From: Vespula vulgaris | Lineage: Eukaryota > Arthropoda > Insecta > Hymenoptera > Vespidae | NCBI RefSeq assembly: GCF_905475345.1 | Contig: NC_066587.1 | Span: forward strand, 3,812,070-3,876,069 | Direction: 5' to 3' | DNA: 64,000 nt | Shown: in pieces, positions 11,038 through 24,006 of the stretch | Numbering within the stretch: position 1 is the first letter of the stretch | How the letters are laid out: each line of letters opens with the position of its first letter | The notes under the pieces: model-generated | What the model was told of the DNA's origin: nothing | Database searches by the model: none | Seen by the model: the letters and a program-made list of their open reading frames with translations, nothing else | Program-made: the position numbers and the translations under genes

Positions 11038-13330
11038 GATACGTACATACATACATGCATGAAATCATATTTTTATAGGATCCGCATATGTCGTAAATTT
11101 TTTTTTATAAACACGTTACAAAAAAAAAAAGAAATATTGGGATCGTATAACTAGGTGATACGATATACAGAGCCATCTGGTTTGCGATCTTCTATATTGG
11201 TAAAATAGAGAAGTCTATCTACCCACTATCATCGCCTACAAACAAAAGACGCGACCGAGTAGACGAAGCTCGTCAAGACAGCCTTGCCTTATACGCCTTC
11301 TCTATGCGTTTTCATGAGAGCATAACTATAAATATAAATAACATTCGCGACCGACGGCTACTTCCGTCCTACCTTTCTTTCTCTTTACTTTACTATGTAT
11401 GTACGTTCTTTTTTGTATCAATGTACATCGAACAGGGACGAGAAAGTAAAGAAAGAACGTAGGAAAACCAGACTCAGCATATACACAATTCGATCGGATA
11501 TGAGTCACAATACTCGTACTTCGTTCGATTAAAAAGGTAAATTGAAAAAGAAGGTTAATTGTGTTCACTTGTTCCCTGTATCGCCGGAAGTCGGTAGAAA
11601 AATGATAAAACGCGTGTAAATAATAAGGACAGAGAAAATTGATAAGAAAGTGGAGTATTGCCGCGTACCCATAGTTTATTTCGTAAGTACAAAAAAACAT
11701 CGGGATACCTTCCTTTATTGCAAATTTCCCTTCGTTAATATCGGCTTCGAGTGATCAAAGAGGTATACTAAATAATATCGCGAAAGAACGTAATCAGAAA
11801 TTATGTCGATGTGGCGGTGAAAATGTAAGCACGAGTAATGAGAGAATGAGAGAATGACAAAGATTGAAAGTACGAGGAATGTAAAGATAATGAAAGTACA
11901 CAAGTAGAGAGAAAAAAAGGAGATCTTACGACAGAGTAGAGGGCTGCCTGATGAGAGATCAAAAGATCGACGTCTTCTGTGAAAGATGTAAAAGGCAAAA
12001 GTGAAGAGAAGAGGGAGAGAGAGAGAGAGAGAAGACAGAGGAAGAGGAAGGAGATACACGTACACACGCATACGTAAATAGTGCATCGTAGGAACGTACG
12101 AGATAGTCACGTTGATCTTACCGACGTCACGTACAACTTAGGGGATCAAAGGGTCAATCTGTTTCACTCTGCTCGTCCTCGCGTCGTCGTTTTATCGAGT
12201 ACCTTACATACATATATATAGCTGTAACCTTTATAAATGTATGCTCACATACACGAAACATCACAAGAGAAACGCAGATAATAACTCGTACATTTGGGTA
12301 TTATTACCTTCGTCATCATCGTTGTCGTTAAGTTAAAGATGTCATATAATGCAGTGCCAAATTTTTCTAATTGTTTTATTACGTCATGCAGTTCAAAAGA
12401 GGGTCAATCTCTTGGTGGATTTTACGAGATAGTCTTTTTGTTGAAATAAAGAAAGAGGACTGGGAATATAAAGAAAAAAATGGTAGAAACAGAAACAGCA
12501 CATTGCGTTCATCCTTGTTACGTATTTGGAAAAAGAATGAGAAGGGACGTGTAACTTCTGGTTGAAGAAACGAAGCTGTAGGTTTCGGTATTACGCATAC
12601 AGTCCGAGTGTTTCTGGTTTGGGCTGTCATAAATTCTGATAAGATTTGATCGATCGCTTCTCCGAACGCACTGCTGGTTAATGCATTTTCAGATAGACTC
12701 CGAGATACATGATAGCATCGCGTGCGCTCGACCTGAAATCATATTAAATCACACTTTACCGTGGATGGAACGGTGGAGAGTAAACGAGCAAAAGACAGAG
12801 AGAGAGAGAGGGGGAGAGAAAGAGAGAAAGAAAGAGAGTAAGAAGGAAAGAATATCAGAAAGAAAAGGCGACGAGCTAGCGATCGATCGGACGGATTTAC
12901 CTTGTAACTCTAAAACAAAGGATTCTTAGTAGAACGAACGTTTAATCTAGAAAAGAATATTATAATAGTAAATAATCAATTAGAATTTGATGAATATTTT
13001 TATTGACGGTGTAAAAAAAAAAAAACTCTTATAATGTTCGTTCGTTCTTATGGACAATAAGATTGTATTACATGTTCATTTCGAACAATTAAAGTTAACA
13101 AGATTAATACTTCGCTGATAAATGTTTCGAGCGACCAACGTTATTACAAATAAGAAAATAAACTCGTCATACATTCCAAATAAATATTTATTATAACGCT
13201 AAATGATAAATACGTTTTAATTATTTCAAAATAATTGATCTCATCAAGCTTTTTGAAACGAACGAGAAGGATGATAGAAGCATTCTACAAACTGTTCGCG
13301 TAGTAGTCGATATAAGGGAAACTTTGTTAC
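10831..13330. other. Non-genic stretch
   Basis: AT-rich, with a compound TA/CA microsatellite, a short (GA)n near 12012-12032 and purine-rich sequence near 12790-12870. ORFs on the minus strand near 11326-12110 are dominated by pyrimidine-tract translation. No exon could be supported. Confidence 0.65.
10999..11037. repeat. Compound (TA)n(CA)n microsatellite
   Basis: About 12 TA units run directly into about 8 CA units. Confidence 0.96.
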
Positions 13331-13339
13331 CTAGATCGT

Positions 13340-13500
13340 GTTAAACTTCAGCCTGTTTACTGCGCGTGCATTGACTGTTACATTGGTTATCGACGATACT
13401 GTCCTTCGAGGGTCCACTCTGGCCTACATTTACGATCGAATCATCCTGAGCACGTGCTCGCTGTACCATGCAATAACAACGGCCGTGCGAAGCTTCGAGA
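13340..13500. promoter_or_regulatory. CpG-rich candidate element with a 12-bp E-box palindrome
   Basis: Contains the perfect palindrome GAGCACGTGCTC (13448-13459, CACGTG core, a bHLH-type site) and a second palindrome CGAAGCTTCG (13488-13497), with CAATAACAA between them. The patch is GC-richer than its flanks. Function is inferred. Confidence 0.3.
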
Positions 13501-14619
13501 ATCTTGATTGAATAATTTAAATTGCGAAAGGGATGTTGTAGGATTACATCGGTTTCTGAATAATACTGCCGTTAAAGATCTAGAATTTAATGTTATAATG
13601 ATTTAAGAAAATATTTTATCTTTCCGATCAATCGAAGAGAAAAATTTTTTTTAATAACGTTGTACAATTAATAGATATAATACATTAATATTATTTCCAC
13701 GTAGATAGGTATCACACGATAGTTTGAATAAATATTTATCGTTCTCGTAAGAAAAAAAAAAGAAAAAATTTCTATCGTATATTTCTTAAGAAAGTAGAAA
13801 AGGGGATGAAATTGAAGATAGAAAGCGGACGATAGCGGTTAAACGGGTGTAGGGCAAAGGACAGTATTCGGGAAGTAGTAACGGTCGAAGGTACGATGCC
13901 ATGGCCGATAGGAAACATCAGATGCGTCGTTGGCCATTAATCTAATGGTCCATGGCTTTATCGTGGTGTTTAACGGCGAGTATCGACAACGTGTCTCAAG
14001 GCGACTTGTCGTCTCCCCGTCGATACAACGGCGATGTTGCCTCCTTTCTTTTTCATTTTTTTTATTTTTCAACACAGCATGTATCCCATCAGTCGTAATG
14101 TTTGAAGATATTTTAGGAAATAAAAATTATCGGATATCAATAAAACTAAAAATATATCCCATTGAAATATGATCCCTTTCAAATCAAGGAAATTCGATCT
14201 TTTCTGTGTAACGAAAGGATATAAAAAGAATTTCGATTTTATCATACACAATCGTTTCTAATTAAAGTACGCTTTTTATTTGCGAATGAACTAGGGATAA
14301 ATTTGTGTACGTAAATAATTTAATTAGATAATATTTCACGATGATAAATGAAGATACGAGTTATTTTTATATTATTATAAAATTGTAACCTTTATAAATA
14401 CGCACGCTTGTTAAAGAGAAGCTAGAGTCATTTCTAACTGATATAAGCTTTGTTCGATTTTTATCGTTCTACTTTAAACGCGTCACTCGAAATGAGGTTT
14501 ATGCCATTACAGAGTGATATATGCGTGAGCATATTTTGCAAAGGTCGGCACTATAAACCTTGTAAGTCGAATAACTTCCAAGCTTTGCGTCTGCTTTGGA
14601 CATGGAAGTATAACTGCTC

Positions 14620-14625
<6 letters not shown>

Positions 14626-14651
<26 letters not shown>

Positions 14652-14652
14652 A
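14626..14652. repeat. (TC)n microsatellite
   Basis: About 13 TC units. Confidence 0.95.
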
Positions 14653-16515
14653 CATTCATCGCGAAACTAGTTCACCGAGTTTTGCATGAGTCTGGAAAAC
14701 TTAAAGTCGAAAGGTGCTAAGGCCTACAGTTGTTTTAGCTTTCACAAGAAGAAAACTGATTTTTGAAAAGAATATAACTCAACTTTTCGTCCTTGATATT
14801 TTTGAAACGATCGCTCGAAGTAAGTTCCTATCTCATATCCTTTGAAATCCACATACCTACCTGGTTGCATTCAATGCGATTCCTAGCAGGAAGATTTATG
14901 AAACCCTTCTCGTAGAAGAAACAGGAAGGCATCGGCTATAAATAACGTCTCACATCGACGACACGCGTACGAGCGACGCTATCGATGCAAATGCACCTTG
15001 CCGCACCTTCTCAAGGCGAAAATATAAGCGAGACCGATCGTTTTCTCAAATAACGCTACGCTCTCGCGTGTACGTAACACTTACGTAATATTTTTCCACC
15101 GTCGACTAGACGACTTCCGCTTTCTTTTCTTTATCTCGTTTGCGAGTACTCGTTAGTATTACTACGTCGTCATTTCTACGAATTTTCTTCCCTCTTCTTC
15201 TTTTTTCTTCTCTTCTATTTTCCTTCTTTTTTTTCTTTTTTTTATTTTTTTTATTTCAATCAAGACGTCTCGTACACAAACATGGTGATAAGTGGTGAAC
15301 ATTATGATAAAAATATTTGGTATTCTTGACAAGAAAATATGATGTACGATATATGTAAATCAAAGAACATTAATTATAACTTAGCAATATTATTTCTTCG
15401 CCGGTAAAGAAGAAAAAAAAATATATATATAACTACTAATCGTGCAAACGTTTAATATATTGCTTCGCGGTTTCACGTTACTTTTATCCAAAAAGAAAAG
15501 TTAATAATTTTTAATTCGACCGTTTCTTTTAGCTATACTTTAATCAGTTCGATATCCATTCGTGCGTGGAGAAGTTAAGAAGATCGGAAACACAAAATAA
15601 CATTAAGATAATACCACCTAGGCTGACTATCAGAAGCACTTACCATTTACTGCTAATAGCACCTTCAACGTTTCGACTGAAACTTCCAGCTGTGTCCTTT
15701 TTGCAAAGCTATCATTAATGAGAAAGTAGGAAAGAAGGAGATATAAAATATAGGGAGAAAAGGAGAGAGAGGAAGAGAAAGAGAAAAGGAGAAGAGAAAG
15801 GAGGTAGGACCGTGCGTTATTCCGAGTGTCGTTTTAAACGCACAGGTACACGTGTACGCTCGCAGCAGAGTAGACGGCAAGTTTAAACGCTTCCGCCTTC
15901 GTTTTACCGTACCGATAATGAAGCGACCGCTCTAATTATGTATCCTCGGGGTGGTCGAACGGGACAGAGGAAGACGGAAGGATGATGATTCCTTAAGCGT
16001 CGAGACGGTTTCGACGATACGGCAATTGCGCCGGGTCATTCCTTTTAATTTTCCTGGGTAGAAGAAGGGAGAAGTAGAAAGACAGAGAAAGAAATGAAAC
16101 ACAGAGAGGGGCGAAGAGAACGAAAGAGAAAGACAATGGGCTGACGTAAGTCTCCGGCCGTCTTTTAACTCAACGTCGTCGCAGACGCCCACGGCGATTA
16201 TAATTCCGCCTAATTGCCTCGTTTATTAGCTTCTCGAGGCATCCGACTATTTATAGGGAGCGACAGGACAGACGTTGATCGTCTTAATGATATACCGTCG
16301 GACTAGATGACTGCCTTCGTTATCGTAGCCCGTGCGAAGGAAATCGCTTCTGCGAGTATATCGTAGAAAATCTCGTTCGATGGCGACTAATCTGGAGACA
16401 TCTTTTACTAGGATAAAACTGTAATTTATGGCCCTCGAAAAAGTTAGTGTTTTAATTGAATTCAATCTTCCAGAGCTATACCGTTCTTGTTTCTTTCATA
16501 CGATCTTTCTTATGC

Positions 16516-16538
16516 TTACGTTACGTTACGTTACGTTA
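16516..16538. repeat. (TTACG)n pentanucleotide repeat
   Basis: Four perfect TTACG units plus a partial unit. It is not the insect telomere repeat TTAGG. Confidence 0.9.
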
Positions 16539-19500
16539 ACGCGTTCGATTTAATTCAAACGAATTTGTTCAATTTTTATTTCGAACGTCTTCGATAATTA
16601 ATTGTTGCATAAAAGAACGAATGTATTTATAGGTCGAAGATGCGAAGAGTGAAAGGTAATATAAGTATTATTTATTTTAAAGTTCCTTCCTCTTAATTTT
16701 TTATTTCGAACTTCTGAGAAATAAAACGTCTGACGGTTTATTAATTTAGAGATATTAAACCACAGAAGTTATTCGATTCCAATTCCTCATTCCTCTCTTT
16801 GAAGGAACTTCGATAGCTTCCTCTTGTTTTCAATTTTTCGTGATCCATGATTAAGCGCTGATAAACTTAGACACGATGATTCTTATTTCTCACGTTCCCT
16901 TTTCTCGTGCCTTTCCGTCTTCCTCTCACTCTTCCTCTATTTCGCTCTTTTCCTTTTACATCTCGGTGTCCTCTTTTTACTCGGAAGTTATTTAAGTCTA
17001 CGTCCGATTGGTTTGGTGGTACCGATAGTCAATCGATCCTGTTTCCTTCTAATTGGATTACTCTCCCATTCCTCCTTTCGTTTTTCCGTTCTTTTCCGAG
17101 TCTGTCTTCGTTCTTTGTCGTAAAATCGTTGGACAGACTGCGTACTTAAAAGTTCTTCATCTGCGATATAAAATTTCATTCGATTCGCGGCTGAAATCTT
17201 GTTACGAAGCATAATTTTTTCTCTTTTCTCCTAACGAAACTTAACATTTTATGCTTTTATCAAAAACGAGACGAAAGGGAAGTACGGAAGCGAATATGAA
17301 ATGACGATTAATATCGAAGATAAAACTTTTAAAAAAAAGTCCACTCACGTCTTCTCGGCTTTAGAAGAAGGAATGAAGTACTTAACGTTATTAGCTTTTC
17401 TACCTTCAGAACGATAAAAAGGAAAAAAGGAAGAAGAAAACGGAGAAGAAAGAACGGAAAAGAAGAATCCACTCATTCGCTGTTTTTCTTATCTCCGTAA
17501 TCACGACACGTTAAACGAACACTTTTCGCATTTTCTAATACCCGCCTTTTCTCGAACCCAACAAAACTTGGTTCACTCTCCTGGCGATAACGTCGTCGCG
17601 TTTCTAGCAACGACGCGTTCTCTAATCCCACTCTGTCTACGGATATTCCGAGCGTCCTCGACCCTGCAAGAAACTTGGCCCCTGTCCAGACTGGATACGA
17701 GAATCCCGCAGCTTTCTCTCCTTGTCCGTTTGTTCACGACCTTCTCTTTTGCTTTGGACTGGTCAACCGTTTGAACGAAACTCAAGACGATCCGCTTCAT
17801 TCAAAATGTAATCTCAACGAGGATATACACTTTTCTTTCTCATCTCTTTTTTTCATACGACGGTGGAAATAATAAATATATTAAATAATATAATAAACAC
17901 CGGACTATTTATACTGTGATACCAAGATATACGTCATATTCGAAAATATATTATAATCTAATTATAATATAACGATCGTGACGCAGTTTTAGAGGCGTGT
18001 AAATCATTCCACGGTATAAACGTCGACCCTGATTTCGATTTCCAATTTAGTAGACTATTTCTTTTTCTTTTCCTTTTTTTTCCCCCTAGACTCGGCGTTA
18101 ATTGGAAATTAATAGCACGAATATACCTGTACGGGAAGCGTAGCGATGAAAAAGAAAAGGAAAGAAAAGTAATGGGTCGGAAGACCGACATTTTCCCGAT
18201 TTGAGAAGATCTTGAACAATCATCAAAGACTGTCGGTGAGAATTTCGACAAAGAACATCTTGGCCAAAGGCTTTTCATATATATACCTACGTACACATAC
18301 GTATAGTTTTCACCAATGCCAAAGTCTCTCGTTTCTCAAACTACGTAGACTTTTCAATTTGTGGGGATAAGTGAGACGAGAAAGACGAGAAAGACGAGAA
18401 AAAGGTAGAAAGAAAGAGAGAGAAAGAGGAGAGAGAGAAAGGGAGAAGTCCAAGAGTTCTTCGGAAAGGAGTCTCATTAAGGGAATTGGGTCGCCACGCG
18501 ACAATGAGCCGGCGAGCGTGACGAAGGCTTCTCCCTTAATCCCTAAAGGACATCTTGAACTAAAATGCATCACCTTCACTTGGCGAGCGCGAATCGCTTA
18601 AGCCTCTATCCGACGGCTCGGAAAACTCTTTTCAAGAAAACTACGAAAAGTTTAACGTACGCGAATTTACGAGTCACCTTCTCTTTCTCTGTCGTCAATT
18701 CTAATGTTTCCTTCCTTTTTCCCTGCCATTTTCTATCGCGTTATTCCCTCAGGCCTTCGATGGACTATTCTCTGGAGAATGAAAAAAAGTAGGTAGTATA
18801 CGTCTTAAGTTGAGAGAACGTCTTTCAATACGATCGTATCACCTTTTGCATCATGGCTGTTTTACAGCTACGTCTGAAATTCTCTCTTTTGGTCCTTTCT
18901 GTCTGTCTGTTTGTCTTTCTTCCTCTCTCTTTCTTTCACTCTATCTCCAAGCCGTAGGTAGGAGAATTCGAGCAGAAGGAGCAAGAACCGAAACGATCGT
19001 TCGAGTTATTCCGCCGCAGTGCAGATCCTAAACCTTCGTCTTCTCTTCTCTTCTCTTCTCTGCTTCCCTACGTTTATTCTTTGTCGATTTGATTTATATA
19101 TCGTAGTAAAAACGGTGCAGATTTTTTTTCAAAACCCAGGCGTTCCTTCCTTAAATCGCTGACGTCGAAGAGAGTCAAATGTTAGATCGTTTTCCCCAAG
19201 AAATATTTTTTTTTCCTTTGGCATTTGATGTTCCTTTCGATAGAAAATTTTTATCGAAAAGAAATTGTTCAGACTTAATGTTCTTAATGTTCTTATTATT
19301 AAACGTAAAATTCGTAAAATAGGGTCGAGTTAATTAAATAAAATTTTTTGCTCGTTCATAAAAAGATATGCGCGTGATCCGTGAAATGACAAAAAAGAAT
19401 ATAACAGAGAAAAAGAAGTAAAGAGAAGAGTCGTGTGCGTGCTCGGTGGTAAACGATTCATTGCAGTGGAACAGTGTAAAGTATGTATATATAACGAGGA

Positions 19501-20535
19501 GTATATGAGGTCGAGCTGATTAAAGCTACGATGTTTAATATCAGTTAGACAGTTTTATATGCATCCAAGTAAAATCTGTATACCTAAGTTCCTCTATTTC
19601 TTCTATTTTTCTCTCTGTGCCGCGTCTACGAAGATGAAAAACTCAATGAGAACGTGCCCTTAATTACATTTATCTAATAATCGTGTATGCTTTTCCAAAA
19701 CCTTTTTAACTTTTGTCTTTTTTACTTTTTTAACTTCGTCATTCATAATTCGTAGTCGATTAAATTTATTCTTAACGTTAGTTGCAAATTTCTATATCAA
19801 CTCACTTTTATCTATAATATATCATGTTTCTTCGCGCTAATTAATTTCTTGTCGAATCGCGAAACTTCTATGTTCGTTCGCATTAGAGATTATTTTGTTT
19901 AATGAACCCGTTGGGATGAATGCTCGTGCGAGATCATAATTAATATTTCGCAAGAGAAAATAAAAACCGAGAAACCCTTTCGGAAGAGCGAAATTACGTT
20001 AATTCGAAAATCTTTAAAGCGTCGATTACATGGAAAGATGGGAGAGTGGAACATATAACCGCAACGTCGGTGGAGTTTTCGAAAAATAATTACCGATCGT
20101 CTTTAATGAAGTACAGCACTTAAAACGTTGTATCGGGAGTTAACTTCGAAATATGGTTGACCAACTTTTACACAAGCATAGTTTCCGTTATTTTACTCTT
20201 TCTTCTTAAGTTATTGCTAACAGGAACTTTGGGATTTTACGTTAACGTCAGGAATAATGTTGACCAAAAAATTTTTCATCGCGTTACTTTAACAACCTGA
20301 TCACAATAAATCCATAACATTATCTCTTTATCCGCGTGTTGTATTTCAATTTTAATCCATATTCATATGAATATCATTATAATCTTTTTTACTTGTTTTT
20401 TTTTTTCTATCCACGCATATATATCATCATCATTTTTCAGAAAATCTAAGAAGATAATTGAACGTTTAATTTAAATTTAGCAATATACGCGAATCTTCAA
20501 TCTAAATCGTTATCGATGACGAAACTCTAACGCAG

Positions 20536-20697
20536 ACATTAGATTGGCGGAACATAAATTACGATTAGACGAAGCCGAGACGGAATTCTCTGCCTCGGGG
20601 TCATATTGGAACCCTCGAACGAAGAGCGGCACTGTGTGGTGCCGCTTTTACGCTGATTTATCGTGCTTGATAAAACGTGGTCGCGAATATTGCATCG
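20536..20697 (+). other. Candidate internal coding exon, unrecognised
   Basis: A 162-nt segment between CTCTAACGCAG (acceptor-like, with a CTAAC branch-like word close by) and ATCG/GTAAAT (moderate donor). It is open in one frame throughout and enters and leaves in the same phase (1 to 1). The encoded stretch has ordinary composition, for example EAETEFSASGSYWNPRTK and WCRFYADLSCLIKRGREYC. The segment is GC-richer than both flanks. No domain family is recognised. The acceptor lacks a long pyrimidine tract and the donor lacks G at +5, so it may be chance or a decayed exon. It contains a strong hairpin (20622-20649). Confidence 0.22.
20622..20649. other. 11-bp-stem hairpin with 6-nt loop
   Basis: Arms AAGAGCGGCAC and GTGCCGCTTTT pair over 11 positions (one G-U) around TGTGTG. 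It lies inside the candidate exon at 20536-20697. It is too short for a microRNA precursor, so any RNA role is uncertain. Confidence 0.6.
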
Positions 20698-21861
20698 GTA
20701 AATTTATCCAGAGCATGAAGAACATCAGTATAACGTATGCATGCGTGAATGAGGAAGAGAAAAAAGGAAAGAAGTTAATTCGTTTGATCTTTTTTATCTT
20801 TCTTTTCTTTATTTCTTTTTTCTCTTTCTTTTCTCTTTTTTTTTTTTTTTTAAGGATTTTTCGAATCAAGTCGACCCCAAAGCGATGTTCTTCCTTATTG
20901 AGTTGCTTCTCAGATCTAACAGATAAGATGCATCTCGATCTGTTTAATCTTTATCATTTGATTTAGATCTACAAGGACTAGTATCATATCTAATTGATTT
21001 ATTTCCCATATAGGAAGAAATACAAAATTGAGAAATCTTAATTTTTATTTTTTGCCTATTTAAAAATAAGATTATATTTATATAAACATTTTTTTGACGA
21101 AAACAATCTTCTTCAAATATGATCTATGTATTTATAGCTACAAAGGTATCAAGATTCTCAAGATCGTAATCGACAAAATTGTAATCGTGTTAATTTATTG
21201 AATTCGTATCTGCGGCTATTAAATTTTGCACTTTTTAATTGAGTCTATTACATTCGTAATATATTATCTTTGAAAAGTGCTTAGAAATCAACTTGAATAG
21301 TAATCCATGTGTTAAATTATTCATTTTACAATTAAGAAAATCATTACATTTAAAGTAAGAAATCTGTAAGAAAAGAAAAAAGAAAAGGAATAAAATCAAG
21401 AAGATACGATAATTGATCCGTCCTATCGCTCCAACGTCCGCACGATTTTGCCGCAGGTGTGGGAGGCAACCGAAAGGACAAGACAGTGACTAGCAGGTGA
21501 ACGAGCTCGCGATATCTCCTTTTTCTTCTTCCTAAGATGAAAGTCTTGGCTGATCGTGCCGATCGTGCTTCATGATCCTTGCAACGGTGAAACATGATTC
21601 TATGAATCTTCGTGTTCACGGTAAAATTAATTACACCTCATTGGCTCTCTTTTTACCTGCTCCCGGCAAAACATAAAAAACTTATGTACTTTTCTTATAT
21701 AACAGTATAATAACAATGTATTAGTATAAGAAAAAAATTAATAATATAAAGAACGATTATCTGTGAAAAGATTTAGGATAATACAATAAGGTATAGTGGA
21801 ATAGGAAATGATAAAGAAAGGGATATTGTATTGAGAAAGAAATGAAAGATCGATCGAACAA

Positions 21862-21896
<35 letters not shown>

Positions 21897-21927
21897 GAGA
21901 GGAAGAGAGAAGGAAAGAGATATTTAT

Positions 21928-22221
21928 ATGGAATATTTCGCTTATCAGTTTATGCAAATCAACCTATACGCAAGTCCCATTCGTGCGCGATGCGTCGAGA
22001 GTCCATTAGGAGCTGTTGTTTCGAAAAGGACTCTCGTTATATCCTATACATATACCTACTGGCTGATTCAGGTGCTGCAGGTGCTACGGGGCGAACGTAG
22101 CTACCGTAACTTGCCATCGAGACATCCAAAGCATGACAAACGAGCTTGGCGTAAACAGAATATTAACGGTTCTCTAACGAGCGCCGACGTGGATGTTAGG
22201 ATGATCGGTGGTGATGGATAG
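21928..22221 (+). other. 97-codon ATG-started ORF, unrecognised
   Basis: One of few open frames in the window with a true ATG and no low-complexity content. The C-terminal half is basic and polar (for example RNLPSRHPKHDKRAWRKQN), with no signal peptide or domain I can name. It starts directly after a GA-rich tract and its 3' half lies in a CpG-rich patch, where open frames arise easily. No promoter or polyadenylation site was found next to it. It could be a small gene, an exon of something larger, or chance. Confidence 0.13.
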
Positions 22222-23280
22222 ACGCGAAGAGCATCGGCTTCGTTATTGTCATTTATCTTAGCCTTCTCGACGGTGAGATTCGAGGTTAGAATTTAAATGA
22301 GAAATTTATGACGCGAGCCTTTCGCGTGAATTTTATTTTTTTGCCAACGATTCTTCCGCTTCCTTTATCTCCCGATTTTTCACTTTTCTCGGCGTTACAT
22401 GCTTCTACGTTCCTTTTCTTATTTCTAAGGTGCATTCTAATGATGATCGTAATACGATGATGATTTGTCAGTGCCGGTCTGCTAAACCACTGAGTTTAAA
22501 TGGCTCGTACTTCAATGCCTTTACATACGAATGTACATTGTTCTATTTTAAAAATAAACGAGTCGTTGAATCTTAATTTTCTGCATTTAATTCCAAACAG
22601 TACAAATTGTTGAAAACATTGGTCATTTCCTTTTTTATCATTATCATTATAATATGATCGTTAATGCACCCTAAAAATATTGCAAATGTATTCAACGATA
22701 TTTAATAAATCCGTAAACATGTATTTGTGAGCGAAAAAGCAAAAGATGACCGTGTCATGCAAAAACTGTTAATTAGACGAAAGTTCAGTCTTTTTTTTCT
22801 AGACTATATTTAATTAACCGACTTTAATTTAGTAATTCAACAAACTTTTCTACAAATTTCTCGTTTTTCGTCATAGTCTCCTATCAAAAACTACTATTTG
22901 AGTAATGCTGTGAAGGGTACTTGCTTTATCGTTTGATTCATATGTGATTCATATCGACTTGTTTGTTTATCCCTATCTATAAATTAAATATTTTTTCAAA
23001 TGTCTTTTTTCGACGTAGAAAAATTTACTACGTTAAAACACGGAACCTTGCAGAAATATTAATTCTTTATACGTTACAGGTTATTCACAAATTCAATTGC
23101 TATTGATTAGCTCCGAACTTTCATCCAGCGAATTCACAAAACAATTTAAGCGATTTCGTCTTTGTTTTTTAAACAATTTTATTATAGATCCAAAGGAATA
23201 AAATTTTTTATTATTCAGCGAGAAATTTCGTTTCCGGAAATCAATCATACCGTTTCCGCCTAGAGGGTACATACAAAATC

Positions 23281-23310
23281 GAGGAAAAGAATAAGAGAGA
23301 AAGAGAAAGT

Positions 23311-23355
<45 letters not shown>
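23281..23355. repeat. Interrupted (GA)n tract
   Basis: A purine tract of GAGAAAGA repeats with about 12 pure GA units at the 3' end. Confidence 0.95.
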
Positions 23356-23360
<5 letters not shown>

Positions 23361-23953
23361 GAGTTGGAATAAGTTTGCTTTCATGTCTGTATTCCTGGAT
23401 TTTATTCACGTGTGAGTGCGTGTACGTTGTGCCTGGGATTGCAGCAGGTAAACGCATTTGCATGTAAAGTCGTTTTCACGAAATGACGACGAATGTAGCT
23501 TCCCAATTCCGTGCTAACGTCTGGAATGTTTCGCTGGAAATATGGTCTGAAAAATAATAACCGTTCCTTGCCGATTATTACCTTGAGAATGTAAAAAAAT
23601 AATAATTTCACTTCATGTAGAACAAGTTCTATCGAAAAGAGAATTAATTAAATTTGCAATGGTGTTAATTAAAAATATACGATTATCTATCGCTGAACAT
23701 TGAATACTATCTATTATTACAAAATCTCTGTTAAAATACGATTGGGAAAGTATTTTGTCCATAGAAAGGGCGTTATGACACTTATTCAATATCATTCATT
23801 GAAGGATAATCTGTTTGTTCCTTTGAATCCTATTTCCGACTTGAATCGTATTCAACGAACTAACAAGGAGAATTCACTGGCCGAAAGGTGCCACAGAAAT
23901 CGTAGGAAGTTACGAAGGCCAGAGAGCAAACAGAGAGAAAGAGAAAGAGAGAC

Positions 23954-23961
<8 letters not shown>

Positions 23962-24003
<42 letters not shown>
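23962..24003. repeat. (GA)n microsatellite
   Basis: About 21 GA units, preceded by GACAGAGA repeats from about 23935. The 162-codon plus-strand ORF across it is mostly RE repeats and is not called. Confidence 0.97.

Positions 24004-24006
<3 letters not shown>

Larger units (their letters stand above)
13501..20520. other. Non-genic stretch with scattered CpG islands
   Basis: AT-rich with (TC)n at 14626-14652, pyrimidine-rich DNA at 15180-15260, four TTACG units at 16516-16535, a nine-base repeat (ACGAGAAAG) near 18376-18402 and CTTCT repeats near 19040-19065. TATA-like words occur at 14937-14944 (+) and 16248-16255 (-) without a convincing initiator. An island at 17560-17870 is open on both strands, so neither frame is called a gene. 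Confidence 0.65.

Noticed and set aside
16516..16538. Possible telomere-like repeat
   Set aside because: The unit is TTACG, not TTAGG, and only four copies are present.
17568..17800. GC-rich island open on both strands
   Set aside because: Both strands look equally coding-like, which shows that CpG-rich composition alone opens frames here; no splice or start/stop context decides between them.
18121..18160. Minus-strand AG/GT juxtaposition (CCCGTACAG/GTATAT) with an upstream pyrimidine tract
   Set aside because: The donor GTATAT is weak and it lies on the strand opposite to the better ratchet sites; likely chance.
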